Below, in pieces: positions 17,894 to 26,266 of a stretch of DNA of 64,000 bases. This DNA comes from Nitrospinaceae bacterium. Lineage in GTDB: Bacteria; Nitrospinota; Nitrospinia; Nitrospinales; VA-1. Made by a program: the position numbers and the translations under genes. The DNA lies in contig BQJC01000001.1 in NCBI GenBank assembly GCA_021604505.1, positions 1,018,218 through 1,082,217 on the forward strand. Direction: 5' to 3'. Within the stretch, counting starts at the first letter, position 1. Each line of letters begins with the position of its first letter. The notes beneath the pieces were generated by a model. That model was not told the DNA's origin. It made no database searches and worked only from the letters and a program-made list of their open reading frames with translations.

Positions 17894-19686
17894 ACGACAC
17901 GTTTTCTGAAAATCTGGGCGACCGTTACCAGGACTGGGCTTTATTCAAACGAATTGTCTTCTATCTCAAACCCTACCGGTTTTTAGTTGCAGTGGCGATT
18001 TTCTTTTTGTTCGCCGTTTCCCTGTTGAACCTTGCCGGACCCTACTTCACCAAAATCGTGATCGATGATTACATCAAGGCCTCCCGTCTCGAAGGACTGG
18101 ATAGCGTCGCGCTGTTGTTTTTGGGAGTGCTGGCCACGGCCTTTGTGTGCCAGTTTTTTCAAACCTATCTGATGCAGTATATCGGGCAGAAGGTGATGTA
18201 CGACATGCGTTCCCAGGTTTTCGCTCACCTGCACAAGATGTCCTTCAACTTTTTTGACAAAAACCCCATCGGCAAAATGGTCACCCGCGTGGTCAATGAC
18301 GTGGAAGTGCTCAACGAAATGCTGACTTCCGGGCTCATCCTGGTCTTCAGCGATCTGTTCACGCTGGCGGGGATATTTTGCGTCATGTTTTATCTGGATT
18401 GGCGTTTGACGCTCGTCGTCTGCCTTGTTTTTCCTTTATTGTATCTGGCGACTCAAGCCTACCGCACACGGGCAAGAGACGCGCTTAGAAAAAACCGGGC
18501 GCACATCACCGGCCTGAATACCTTTTTGGAAGAAAACCTGTCCGGCATGTCGACCGTGCAGATGTTCAACAAGGAAAAAGACCATTACCGTCGCTTTAAG
18601 GACATCAACCACGACAAGCTCAAGGAAGATTTACGGTCTTTGCATTACAACTCGGTGTATCTGCCTTCCATCGACCTGTTCAGCGCCCTGGGGGTGGGTC
18701 TTGTCATCTGGTATGGCGGCGGGCGCTTCGTGCAGGATGAGATTCAACTGGGGGTTTTGGTGGCGTTTCTTCAGTACCTGCAGAAGTTTTTTGAACCGAT
18801 TCGCGATCTGGCTGAAAAATTCAATATCATCCAGACCGCCATGGCTTCTTCCGAACGGGTGTTTGAACTTCTCGACACACCGGAGGAGATAAAGAACCCC
18901 AATGAACCGGTTCCCGCAGAAACAGGAATTCAGGGAGCGGTGGAGTTTAAAAATGTGTGGTTCGCCTACAAGAATGAGGACTACGTGCTGAAGGATATCT
19001 CCTTTACCATCCGGGAAGGAGAGAGCCTGGCCATTGTCGGTGCGACAGGATCAGGGAAATCCACCATCGTCAACGCCCTGTGCCGTTTTTACGATATTCA
19101 GAAGGGTGACATTCTGGTGGATGGGGTTTCCATTCGGCAAATGGACAAATATGAACTGCGCCGCCACATGGCCCTGGTCCAGCAGGATGTATTTTTGTTT
19201 TCCGGAAACATATTGGAAAACATCCGCCTGGGAAGCGCAAATCTGGAGCAGGATGCGGTCGAATCCATCGCCCAGGCGGTGCATTCGCACCATTTCATCG
19301 ACAGCCTGCCGCAAAAGTACCTGCAGGATATTAAAGAAGGTGGGAACAACCTTTCCCTGGGCCAGAAACAATTGCTTTCCTTTGCCAGGGCCCTGGCAGT
19401 GGACCCCAGGATTCTGGTGCTCGATGAAGCCACCTCCAGCGTCGATACCGAAACCGAACGCCACATCCAAACGGCCATCCGCGAATTGATTGCCGGCCGG
19501 ACCTCGATCATCATTGCTCACCGTTTATCGACTCTCAAACACGTCGATAAGATCCTGGTCATCAAAAAGGGTGAGATGGTCGAGTACGGTTCGCAACAGG
19601 AGTTGTTGAAGCAAAAAGGCGTCTACCATAAGCTTTATCACCTCCAGGCCGATGAAACCCCCGCTTTTCAGGAAAAACCCTTGTAA
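17890..19686 (+). CDS. ABC exporter half-transporter, partner subunit
   Basis: A 598-residue fused permease-ATPase partner of the preceding gene. Six membrane helices are followed by Walker A GATGSGKS, Q-loop LVQQDVFLF, the altered signature LSLGQKQL (Leu replacing the first conserved Gly), Walker B ILVLDEATSSVD with a normal catalytic Glu, and H-loop IAHRLS. The normal Walker B here and the normal signature in the partner would form the working ATP site. The genes share an ATGA overlap, which supports obligatory co-expression as a heterodimer in the inner membrane. Confidence 0.92.
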   Translation: MNDTFSENLGDRYQDWALFKRIVFYLKPYRFLVAVAIFFLFAVSLLNLAGPYFTKIVIDDYIKASRLEGLDSVALLFLGVLATAFVCQFFQTYLMQYIGQKVMYDMRSQVFAHLHKMSFNFFDKNPIGKMVTRVVNDVEVLNEMLTSGLILVFSDLFTLAGIFCVMFYLDWRLTLVVCLVFPLLYLATQAYRTRARDALRKNRAHITGLNTFLEENLSGMSTVQMFNKEKDHYRRFKDINHDKLKEDLRSLHYNSVYLPSIDLFSALGVGLVIWYGGGRFVQDEIQLGVLVAFLQYLQKFFEPIRDLAEKFNIIQTAMASSERVFELLDTPEEIKNPNEPVPAETGIQGAVEFKNVWFAYKNEDYVLKDISFTIREGESLAIVGATGSGKSTIVNALCRFYDIQKGDILVDGVSIRQMDKYELRRHMALVQQDVFLFSGNILENIRLGSANLEQDAVESIAQAVHSHHFIDSLPQKYLQDIKEGGNNLSLGQKQLLSFARALAVDPRILVLDEATSSVDTETERHIQTAIRELIAGRTSIIIAHRLSTLKHVDKILVIKKGEMVEYGSQQELLKQKGVYHKLYHLQADETPAFQEKPL

Positions 19687-19799
19687 TAAAGTCTGTTAAG
19701 GATAAAAACATTCAGTGTAAATATAAAATATCTTGCATTCCGAATAAATTCTGTTAACCTTAAAAAGTTAATAAAATCAATACAGTGCGAGGTAGAACC

Positions 19800-20396
19800 A
19801 TGGGATTGCATAAGCAGGTTCCGAAAACTAAACTCCATTTAATCAAGGTATTAGACGAAGTCCCATTTTTTGATATTTTTGATTCTGAGGAAAAGAAAGA
19901 AATTGCCTCTTCCGATAATTTTGTCATCAATTGCGACCCAGGCACCAAAATTATCGAGCAGGGTGAGATCGATTTTTCTACCTACATCCTTTTAAAGGGA
20001 AAGGTTGTATTACTCAGCAATGAGGAACCCGATCTGGTGATCGCCACCCTGAAACCGGGAGCGGTGTTCGGCGAGATTTCATTTCTAAACCGGAAACCCC
20101 GTCCCACAAACGTCATTGCCAAGGAAAAAACTAGCGTCCTGCGCATGAACGGAGAATTGTTCAATAAATTGAAAAATTCCACTCAAATCAAACTTAAGGA
20201 CCAGTACATCGAATTGCTGGTGGGGCGGATCGCCGATGTCAATCATTCCCTGCTATACCTCAAAGGGGAATTGAACCGTGTCGATCAGGCGGGGGAGCAA
20301 TTCCGCGACGATTTTCACAAAATAATCAGAAGTGGCGCACGCCTCGAAGGCGTTTACGAAAACATCACCGAAACCATCGATAAGATTGCCCGCTGA
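19800..20396 (+). CDS. Cyclic-nucleotide-binding-domain protein without a DNA-binding domain
   Basis: A 198-residue protein with one cNMP-binding fold (about residues 15-130): IIEQGEIDFSTYILLKGKVVLL and the phosphate-binding-cassette region PGAVFGEISFLNRKPRPTNVIA, close to the consensus FGExxLLxxxPRxA. The remaining 65 residues are helical, with no HTH. This is a stand-alone cyclic-nucleotide sensor that probably acts by protein contact. The start at 19800 is supported by GAGG upstream; a GTG at 19785 is less likely. A CHASE2 adenylate cyclase is encoded 19 kb away, so cAMP is a plausible ligand, by inference only. Confidence 0.85.
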   Translation: MGLHKQVPKTKLHLIKVLDEVPFFDIFDSEEKKEIASSDNFVINCDPGTKIIEQGEIDFSTYILLKGKVVLLSNEEPDLVIATLKPGAVFGEISFLNRKPRPTNVIAKEKTSVLRMNGELFNKLKNSTQIKLKDQYIELLVGRIADVNHSLLYLKGELNRVDQAGEQFRDDFHKIIRSGARLEGVYENITETIDKIAR

Positions 20397-20446
20397 TCCC
20401 TCCTGACCGGGGGCCTTCCGCAACAAACTTCCCAATCGACCCCTGG

Positions 20447-20471
20447 ATTTGCTAAAATAGATTTAGCAAAT
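20447..20471. promoter_or_regulatory. Perfect 10-bp inverted repeat upstream of the RlpA gene
   Basis: ATTTGCTAAA and its exact complement are separated by five bases, 35 bases before the RlpA start codon. There is no T tract on the plus strand; on the minus strand an AT-rich tail follows. It could be an operator for the RlpA gene or a weak terminator for the cNMP-binding gene. Confidence 0.35.
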
Positions 20472-20505
20472 AAAATCAAATAGTTATCCTCTAGGCCCTG
20501 CCTGC

Positions 20506-21201
20506 ATGAACAACTGGTTCCGTCTACTTTCTATTGTCCTCAGCCTCATTTTGTTGTTAACGGGCTGTTCTGCCATTAAAAAAACCTACCGTGCAGGAAA
20601 AGGGACGGTCAAGGGGACTCTGTGGGCCGTGACCGGAGCCTATCAATTCACCAAGGGAACGACCAAGCTCGCTTATAAAATAGGAAAATTCACCTTCGAG
20701 GTGGCAAAAGCCCCGCTCGACTGGCCGTTGATGACTGAGGAAATCGAAGAAATCGACGGCTTGCCGGTGAAAGAGGCCATCCGCCGGGGACGGGTGAAAA
20801 ACTCGCCTTATACGGTGAAGGGAAAACGATACCATCCCATGACCGTTGCCAAGGCTCAGAGTTACAAAGAAGAGGGCATCGCTTCCTGGTATGGCAATGA
20901 GACCCTGCGGCAAAAAGACGGCCACATGACGGCCAACGGCGAGGCGTTCAACCCCAAGGCCTTGTCCGCCGCCCACAAATTGTTGCCGCTTCCCACCAAC
21001 GTCAAGGTCACCAGCCTGGAAAACGGACGTTCCGTAATTGTCAGGGTGAACGACCGGGGACCGTTTCCAAGCATACACAACGCCCGTTCCGGCGACCGGA
21101 TCATCGATCTCAGCGCCGCCGCCGCGAAAAAACTGGGTTTTTATCGGAAAGGCACCGCCCGCGTCCGGGTGCAGGCCATAGAACTTGTAGAAGTGGGGTA
21201 G
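20506..21201 (+). CDS. rlpA: RlpA-like septal-ring lipoprotein
   Basis: A 231-residue lipoprotein. The signal peptide ends in the lipobox LLTGC (Cys21), which directs it to lipidation. The C-terminal two-thirds is an RlpA double-psi beta-barrel: EGIASWYGNETL, a TANGEAFNP motif, AAHKLLPLPTNVKVTSLENGR and VRVNDRGPF, with the catalytic-type Asp of NDRGPF present. RlpA proteins bind denuded peptidoglycan and in Pseudomonas act as lytic transglycosylases at the septum. No SPOR domain follows, so this is the short form. Residues 22-120 are basic and without known domain. Confidence 0.88.
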   Translation: MNNWFRLLSIVLSLILLLTGCSAIKKTYRAGKGTVKGTLWAVTGAYQFTKGTTKLAYKIGKFTFEVAKAPLDWPLMTEEIEEIDGLPVKEAIRRGRVKNSPYTVKGKRYHPMTVAKAQSYKEEGIASWYGNETLRQKDGHMTANGEAFNPKALSAAHKLLPLPTNVKVTSLENGRSVIVRVNDRGPFPSIHNARSGDRIIDLSAAAAKKLGFYRKGTARVRVQAIELVEVG

Positions 21202-21221
21202 ACAGTGTTCCGGGGAGAAAG

Positions 21222-21551
21222 CTACTGGCCTTTTTTCCTGAAAGGGATGACCAGACGTTCGACAATGCGGTTGTTTTGAACGTGTTCCTGGAGGATCTCC
21301 TCCATATCTTCCTGAGATTTTGGAGAGTACCACACGTCTTCGGGGTAAACGACCATCGAGGGGCCGTATTCGCAGGCATCCAGACAACCCGCTTTGTTGA
21401 CCCTGACCTTGCCCTTGAGTCCCAATTCCTTCACCCGGCCCTTGGCGTAATCCAATAAATCGAGAGAACCGCGCGAGGCACAGCAACCTCTGGGGTCGTC
21501 GGACTTTCTTTGGTTATTGCAGATAAACAGGTGCTTTAGAAATCGTGGCAT
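21222..21551 (-). CDS. Thioredoxin-like 2Fe-2S ferredoxin
   Basis: A 109-residue ferredoxin of the thioredoxin-fold 2Fe-2S type (as in NuoE C-terminal domains and Shethna-type ferredoxins). The cluster ligands are likely C11, one of C23/C24, C56 and C60, in the spacing CNN...GCC...GCLDAC. The segment PSMVVYPEDVWY after the last cysteine is characteristic. It is a small cytoplasmic electron carrier whose partner is unknown. The nearest redox candidate is the radical SAM enzyme at 22783, which is on the opposite strand. It converges with the RlpA gene, with 20 bases between the stop codons. Confidence 0.85.
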   Translation of the reverse strand: MPRFLKHLFICNNQRKSDDPRGCCASRGSLDLLDYAKGRVKELGLKGKVRVNKAGCLDACEYGPSMVVYPEDVWYSPKSQEDMEEILQEHVQNNRIVERLVIPFRKKGQ

Positions 21552-21597
21552 GAAAGGCTCAAAGTGGTGAAGCGGCTAAGGAATTATAACGGTAGAT

Positions 21598-22506
21598 TCA
21601 ATGCGTCACCTGGCCGGGGGGAGATTTTTTTTCCTGTATTTTCGAAAATTCATCCATCACTTGTTCCACATCTTCCCGCTTTCTCCACGCCCAGACCTTC
21701 AATTGCGATCCCAGATAATAAGCGTGGTCGAGCAACGATTCACCGTCCATCAATCCCCATTGTCCTTCCTGCATCGGGTTCAGGTACTCGTAGATGGGAT
21801 TTTCAACGGAGGTGTAAAACAACTCCAGATCCTTGGGCGTGATTTTTTTATTGAGCAGAACCCTGATCGCAGTCTCGTCGATTTCATAATCCCCCATGAC
21901 CACCTGCAGGGCCTGTTCCAGCGTTTTCCCGCTTTGCGTTTCTTTGGCGAGATCATTTTCAATGGCCTTGTTGCGTTTGGAGAAGGGGTAGTGAGTGGCT
22001 TCCAGGGCATTGCCGATATAAAAATCGAGGTCAGGAAAATAAAGATTGACCCAGTCGTCGAAGTCGATTTCCGCTCCGCCGGAGATGTCGTAATCGATCT
22101 CTTTTTCGGCCGATGTTATATGAATCTGCTGATTATAAAATTTTACGAAATTCTGTAGACAATCATAAACCAGCGCGTAGTAATAGGCATTCATCCGGTA
22201 CCAGTTATTCGTGGAATTGTGCCCGTTGATCAGCTTACGCAACATGAGCAAAACCGTGTCCGGGTCCGCAACACGATGAGACACTAGAAATGCTTCTTTC
22301 AAATAAGGGGACAATTTTTCCTTGTCGTCGCCGGCCTCCTGAATTTTCTGCTGCAGATCGGTTTTAGCCCGGTCCAGCGCATGATAAACGATGCGTTCAT
22401 GATCCAGTTGACGCTGGTAATCCATGTATTGTTTCAGGTCGGAGTTTTTGTCTTCTTCAGGGTGCTTCAGATCAGTTTGAGAAATGTCTTTGGCGAAGGC
22501 TAACAT
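21598..22506 (-). CDS. Uncharacterised 302-residue protein beside a radical SAM gene
   Basis: I do not recognise this soluble, acidic protein. It has no signal peptide or membrane segment. The N-terminal third is rich in charged helices (DLKQYMDYQRQLDHERIVYH), then come an aromatic-rich region (NNWYRMNAYYYALVYDCLQNFVKFYNQQ) and a C-terminal part with many Trp and Tyr. No cysteine pair or catalytic pattern stands out. The ATG at 22506 is preferred (AGAGAG upstream) over a TTG at 22575. It is divergently arranged with the radical SAM gene at 22783 (276 bases between start codons), which suggests co-regulation. It could be a partner or substrate-binding protein for that enzyme. Confidence 0.7.
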   Translation of the reverse strand: MLAFAKDISQTDLKHPEEDKNSDLKQYMDYQRQLDHERIVYHALDRAKTDLQQKIQEAGDDKEKLSPYLKEAFLVSHRVADPDTVLLMLRKLINGHNSTNNWYRMNAYYYALVYDCLQNFVKFYNQQIHITSAEKEIDYDISGGAEIDFDDWVNLYFPDLDFYIGNALEATHYPFSKRNKAIENDLAKETQSGKTLEQALQVVMGDYEIDETAIRVLLNKKITPKDLELFYTSVENPIYEYLNPMQEGQWGLMDGESLLDHAYYLGSQLKVWAWRKREDVEQVMDEFSKIQEKKSPPGQVTH

Positions 22507-22782
22507 CGGGCTCTCTATTTCATTGCAGGTTGTATGGCGATTCTTTATTTTGACTCGATTGGTAATCGATTTCAACCTATTTTAAATCAATGCTGATTAT
22601 CGGTACAGCCCATCCATTTTCTCCCCTTTTCCACATAACTTTTTCATCCCCTTTAAAAAATATAAATAACCCTGTTTATTGTAGGAATATTCCTATAGTG
22701 TGATTGAGTCATTAAAAACTGAGATCGATTTTTTCCCCAGCTTGCCCACAAGGGCCTTGGCATGATCCACCGGGGAGAGTCG

Positions 22783-23916
22783 ATGGTTGACGTTTCAGCG
22801 ATCAAACCTATAAAGTCTTTAATTTCAAGAACTCAGGATGAGGGAATGAATATTATCCTTAACAGCTATTGCAATTTAAAATGCAATTATTGCTTTGCCG
22901 ATGAATACATGGAAGAAACCGTGAGCACCCCCGGCAAGTCCATGGATTACGATTTTTATCTTTCCGACGTATTGCCGAAAATAAAAGGCGCATCGTTGAT
23001 CAATTTCATGGGGGGCGAGCCCACCCTGCATCCCCGGTTCACCGATATCATGACCAGCACCCTGGACAGCATGGCGCCGTTCACCTATCTCGGAATCTTC
23101 ACCAATGGGTTGATGCCCGATAAGGCCCTCGACCTTTTGCTGAAAACCGTGGGCAGGGGCGGAAGCATCGAACAGCAGATCCATTTCACCGTCCTTCTGA
23201 ACTGGCAGACGATGGAGAACACCACCGAAAAAAACCATCGCCGATGCCGGGAAGTCGCGAAACAGATTTTAGCCAAAGACGGCTACAGCCTGATGTTCAG
23301 TCTCAATTTGTATTCGACGAAGCAGGACCTGTACCGCCAGTGCGAGGAAATCGATGCAATCTATCAGGACCTGGGATTGCCGCCGGGACAGAAATATAAA
23401 ATCCGCGTCAGTCCGGCGTTTCCCATCGTCGGGGAAGAGGGGAGTGGCAACGTGACCCTGCCGATTCGCGATTATCCGAAAATGGGCCGCATGATGCTGG
23501 AACTGCTCAACGATTTCCCGCAAATGTGTTTTCGCTTTGACTGTTCGTTCCCGCCGTGTTTTTTAGATGAGATCAAGGAAGAAGAGACATCCCTGGTCGA
23601 ACGGTTTTTTTATCACGGCAGTCAGCCGGTCCCGCATATCAAGGATTGGGACAAAGACTTTTATTTCGGCTGTGCCGACGACAGCCCGATGGACATCGAC
23701 TCGAAAGGCGACTGCTTCAACTGTTTCCCGTTCCACAATTTTAAAATGGGCAACATCAGTGAGCACAAACAGGTCAACGAGTTGGCCATCAAGAAGATGC
23801 ACACCAAATTCCTTGGTCATGTATTCGAAGACACCCAGGCCAAAGAACCCTGCAAAACCTGCCCCCACTACATGGTCCGCTGCTCCAGCGGATGTTTTGC
23901 GTATAATTTCACTTAA
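22783..23916 (+). CDS. Radical SAM protein with SPASM-like C-terminus
   Basis: A 377-residue radical SAM enzyme. The cluster motif is C30-x3-C34-x2-C37 (YCNLKCNYCF), followed by the SAM-binding GGEP-type motif NFMGGEPTLHP and FTNGLM. The C-terminal part has an extended set of cysteines: CSFPPC, FGCADD, GDCFNCFPF and CKTCPHYMVRCSSGC, a SPASM/twitch-like auxiliary cluster region. Such enzymes often modify peptides or proteins. No small precursor peptide is obvious beside it; the divergent unknown protein (21598-22506) is the only close neighbour. ATG at 22783 is preferred because GGGGAG precedes it; another ATG is at 22762. Confidence 0.88.
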   Translation: MVDVSAIKPIKSLISRTQDEGMNIILNSYCNLKCNYCFADEYMEETVSTPGKSMDYDFYLSDVLPKIKGASLINFMGGEPTLHPRFTDIMTSTLDSMAPFTYLGIFTNGLMPDKALDLLLKTVGRGGSIEQQIHFTVLLNWQTMENTTEKNHRRCREVAKQILAKDGYSLMFSLNLYSTKQDLYRQCEEIDAIYQDLGLPPGQKYKIRVSPAFPIVGEEGSGNVTLPIRDYPKMGRMMLELLNDFPQMCFRFDCSFPPCFLDEIKEEETSLVERFFYHGSQPVPHIKDWDKDFYFGCADDSPMDIDSKGDCFNCFPFHNFKMGNISEHKQVNELAIKKMHTKFLGHVFEDTQAKEPCKTCPHYMVRCSSGCFAYNFT

Positions 23917-24106
23917 TCCAAGCTGGGTGCTTTTCCTCAGAGATTACGTAAGACGAAAATCCTTATAGAAATTATCCTTAGCTTATCCAGCACATTTTTG
24001 CGAGGAGCCAACGGCGACCAAGCCGTGATACCTTATTCATTAATTTTCGTGCCCTATAAGCCTCAACCTTTATAATTCCAGATAGAGGTTGAAAGAAAGT
24101 GGCGGC

Positions 24107-25318
24107 TTAAAGGTATTTGCTTAGAGCCTTTGTTAGTATTTGCTTTGCAAATGACGGAGTACTCTGTGTTACCACCACATCTTCGCAATTATTAAACCGG
24201 GCGAAGTCGACTATAGCCGTCGAAAGTGGATCGACCAGCTCAGAAAATCCCTTCTTGCTGGCAAAACCAGACTCAAGAAACAGAGCCTTAATTTCGAAGC
24301 GCGACTCATCTCGATATGATTTACAGTCCATTCGGCCTACGAGCCGGTCGGAATACAGGATAGGCAAGCAAAAATAGCCGTAGCACCGCTTTGCCTCAGG
24401 CACGTAACACTCTAGGCGGTAGTCAAAACCGAATACTTCCGAGAGCCGCTCGCGCTGAATAACCAGATTGTCGAATGGAGACAGTATCCGCACCGTGTTA
24501 GGCGGGCGAGTTGATTTGAGGTCCAGGGTCATTGGCTCAGCCCAAATTTTTGAACCTGCATCAGTAGTAAGAAGTGTGAGGTCGCCTGTATCGGTTCGAC
24601 GTTTCAGTTCAGCTTTCACTGAGCCGCCTAACGGCATACCGTATTGTCCTCCAGCACGGAATGAAGCATAGTTGGCAAAGCCATGGGTCCTGATCGTTGT
24701 GTCGATGAGAAAGCTGGCAAATTCCTCAATAGTGGGTTCCGTGGTGTTGACGGAAGAAGGCAGTACGCGTTCGGTTAGGTCGTAGGACTTTTCGAATCCA
24801 TCGCGTGCACGAATCATCAGGTCTCCCTGAAAATAGAGTTGCTCTAGTGCGCACTTAGCAGGTTTCCAGTCCCACCACCCGGTACTCTTTTTGCCGGTAT
24901 TTTCGAAGTCCCGAGCGCGAAGCGGACCATCAGACCGGATACGCCGCAAGACGCGTTCCATCATTTCTTTAGCATCTTTCGAGTTAGACGCCTTCGACCT
25001 GAACTTACGAGCGTGCAAGAGCGTAAATCTGAAGTCTTGGATTGGACGAAATGCAGCTACAGGAAACCGGCTTTCGAAAATCTTCCGTTCTGCGAGCAAT
25101 TGCCCAATGTGTCGGTTTTTGAAAGTTGGTACTCGCGTCATGAGTATATGATTATGCGCGCGAAGCACGACCGATATCGTATCAATCTGGACATACCCTA
25201 GATGACGAATTGTACGCGCTGTGGCTTCAAGGCCATGTCCGAACGGCTCGCGTTTGACTAGTCCCTGATGAGCCAATGCAATGTGCCTTAGTTTTTCTTG
25301 GTCAATATGGTGAGCCAT
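24107..25318 (-). CDS. YcaQ/AlkZ-like winged-helix DNA glycosylase family protein
   Basis: A 403-residue member of the HTH_42 (YcaQ/AlkZ) family. Characterised members are DNA glycosylases that unhook interstrand crosslinks or remove alkylated bases. The key segment LGYVQIDTISVVLRAHNHIL holds the QxD catalytic pair of the family. SRFPVAAFRPIQD, an FSPFDNLV-like segment (ILSPFDNLVIQRERL) and ECYVPEAKRCYGYFCLPIL match the C-terminal beta region. ATG at 25318 (MAHHIDQEK) is used; an earlier TTG lacks support. The gene is solitary, with long non-coding flanks and a base composition that looks different from its neighbours, so acquisition by transfer is possible. Confidence 0.85.
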   Translation of the reverse strand: MAHHIDQEKLRHIALAHQGLVKREPFGHGLEATARTIRHLGYVQIDTISVVLRAHNHILMTRVPTFKNRHIGQLLAERKIFESRFPVAAFRPIQDFRFTLLHARKFRSKASNSKDAKEMMERVLRRIRSDGPLRARDFENTGKKSTGWWDWKPAKCALEQLYFQGDLMIRARDGFEKSYDLTERVLPSSVNTTEPTIEEFASFLIDTTIRTHGFANYASFRAGGQYGMPLGGSVKAELKRRTDTGDLTLLTTDAGSKIWAEPMTLDLKSTRPPNTVRILSPFDNLVIQRERLSEVFGFDYRLECYVPEAKRCYGYFCLPILYSDRLVGRMDCKSYRDESRFEIKALFLESGFASKKGFSELVDPLSTAIVDFARFNNCEDVVVTQSTPSFAKQILTKALSKYL

Positions 25319-25502
25319 ACAATTGGTCGATTTTGTCCTAAAACGCCTTCTTATGATGTTTATAGTCGGCACTTCCAAGCGCCTTAAAGATTATCACTTG
25401 CTTGTGGGAATAGGCCATGACGTTCCATGTTTTCTTTTGCCTATTACTGCCGATAGAGCTCGTTAGGCGAACGTCTATTTTTGGTGCAAGGCACCAGAGT
25501 TC

Positions 25503-26123
25503 TTAACCCCTCACTACTAAAAAAACGCCGACGCCGATCATCACCATGCCGGCGGCGATATTGATTCCTTTATTTGCTTTGGAACTATCAAAAAGCCCAC
25601 CAGCTTTGACCGCCAGATAAGCGTAACTGAGCTTTGCCACGCCTATGGTGATTGTGGCGATGGCAATGATGATGCCGGTGTCTAAAATAGTTACTGCAGT
25701 CAGATCAATAAACGCCGGGAAAAAAACCAGATAAAACAAAACCGCTTTTTGATCGCCCAGCGTGATCAAAAGACCGGTCAGGAAACTGGAGTGCCAGGAA
25801 GATTCTTTGCTGCCTTCATCATCCACCGCCTTCGGTTTTGACCTCCACAGCGCAATTCCCAGCCAGATGAGATACGTGCCGCCCAAGTATTTTAACCATA
25901 CAAAGAGACTCGTATCCGCAAGAACCGATAAGCCATAAATGGCTAGTAAGATGTAGATGATATCGCCGACCACGATTCCAAGGGTCGTAAAAACCCCATG
26001 CGTGAATCCAAAGGCCGCCGATCGTGCCGATACGCTCAACACGCTGACACTGGGAACGGCGGCCAGAACGATCATGGCTCCGAACAACGCGGTGACACTG
26101 CTGAACGTCATACTGGTTTGCAT
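25503..26123 (-). CDS. LysE/RhtB-family amino-acid exporter
   Basis: A 206-residue inner-membrane protein of the LysE/RhtB superfamily, exporting amino acids or small metabolites. About six hydrophobic helices are present. Family landmarks are the N-terminal PSVSVLSVSARSAAFGFTHGVFTTLGIVVGD (normally PGP...G...G...G), the WLKYLGGTYLIWLGIALWRS helix, and FLTGLLITLGDQKAVLFYLVFFPAF (normally F..G...NPKA). The usual NPK is GDQKA here, a variation seen in some members. The substrate is unknown. It lies immediately upstream of, but is not clearly linked to, the cysteine operon. Confidence 0.82.
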   Translation of the reverse strand: MQTSMTFSSVTALFGAMIVLAAVPSVSVLSVSARSAAFGFTHGVFTTLGIVVGDIIYILLAIYGLSVLADTSLFVWLKYLGGTYLIWLGIALWRSKPKAVDDEGSKESSWHSSFLTGLLITLGDQKAVLFYLVFFPAFIDLTAVTILDTGIIIAIATITIGVAKLSYAYLAVKAGGLFDSSKANKGINIAAGMVMIGVGVFLVVRG

Positions 26124-26216
26124 GGGTTTTCGATCCTTTGAATGGCCGGGCAGCTAATAGCGTATATAGGGTATGACTTAAGTGGCAAGCTATCAGAATT
26201 TCCCTGAACCTGATAT

Positions 26217-26230
26217 TGCCTGATCAGGCA
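26217..26230. promoter_or_regulatory. 14-base perfect palindrome
   Basis: TGCCTGATCAGGCA is fully self-complementary and lies in the 143-base gap between the LysE-type gene and the end of the CysM-like gene. It could be an operator for the exporter or part of a terminator stem. There is no T tract. Confidence 0.25.
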
Positions 26231-26266
26231 CTTCAGAATGGATGAAAAATACGAGGGGAGGGGAGG

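Noticed and set aside
25379-25502. Integron attC-like site beside the YcaQ-like gene
   Set aside because: A GTTAGGCG-like string is present, but the matching inverse core and imperfect stem expected of attC are not found on the other side of the gene.
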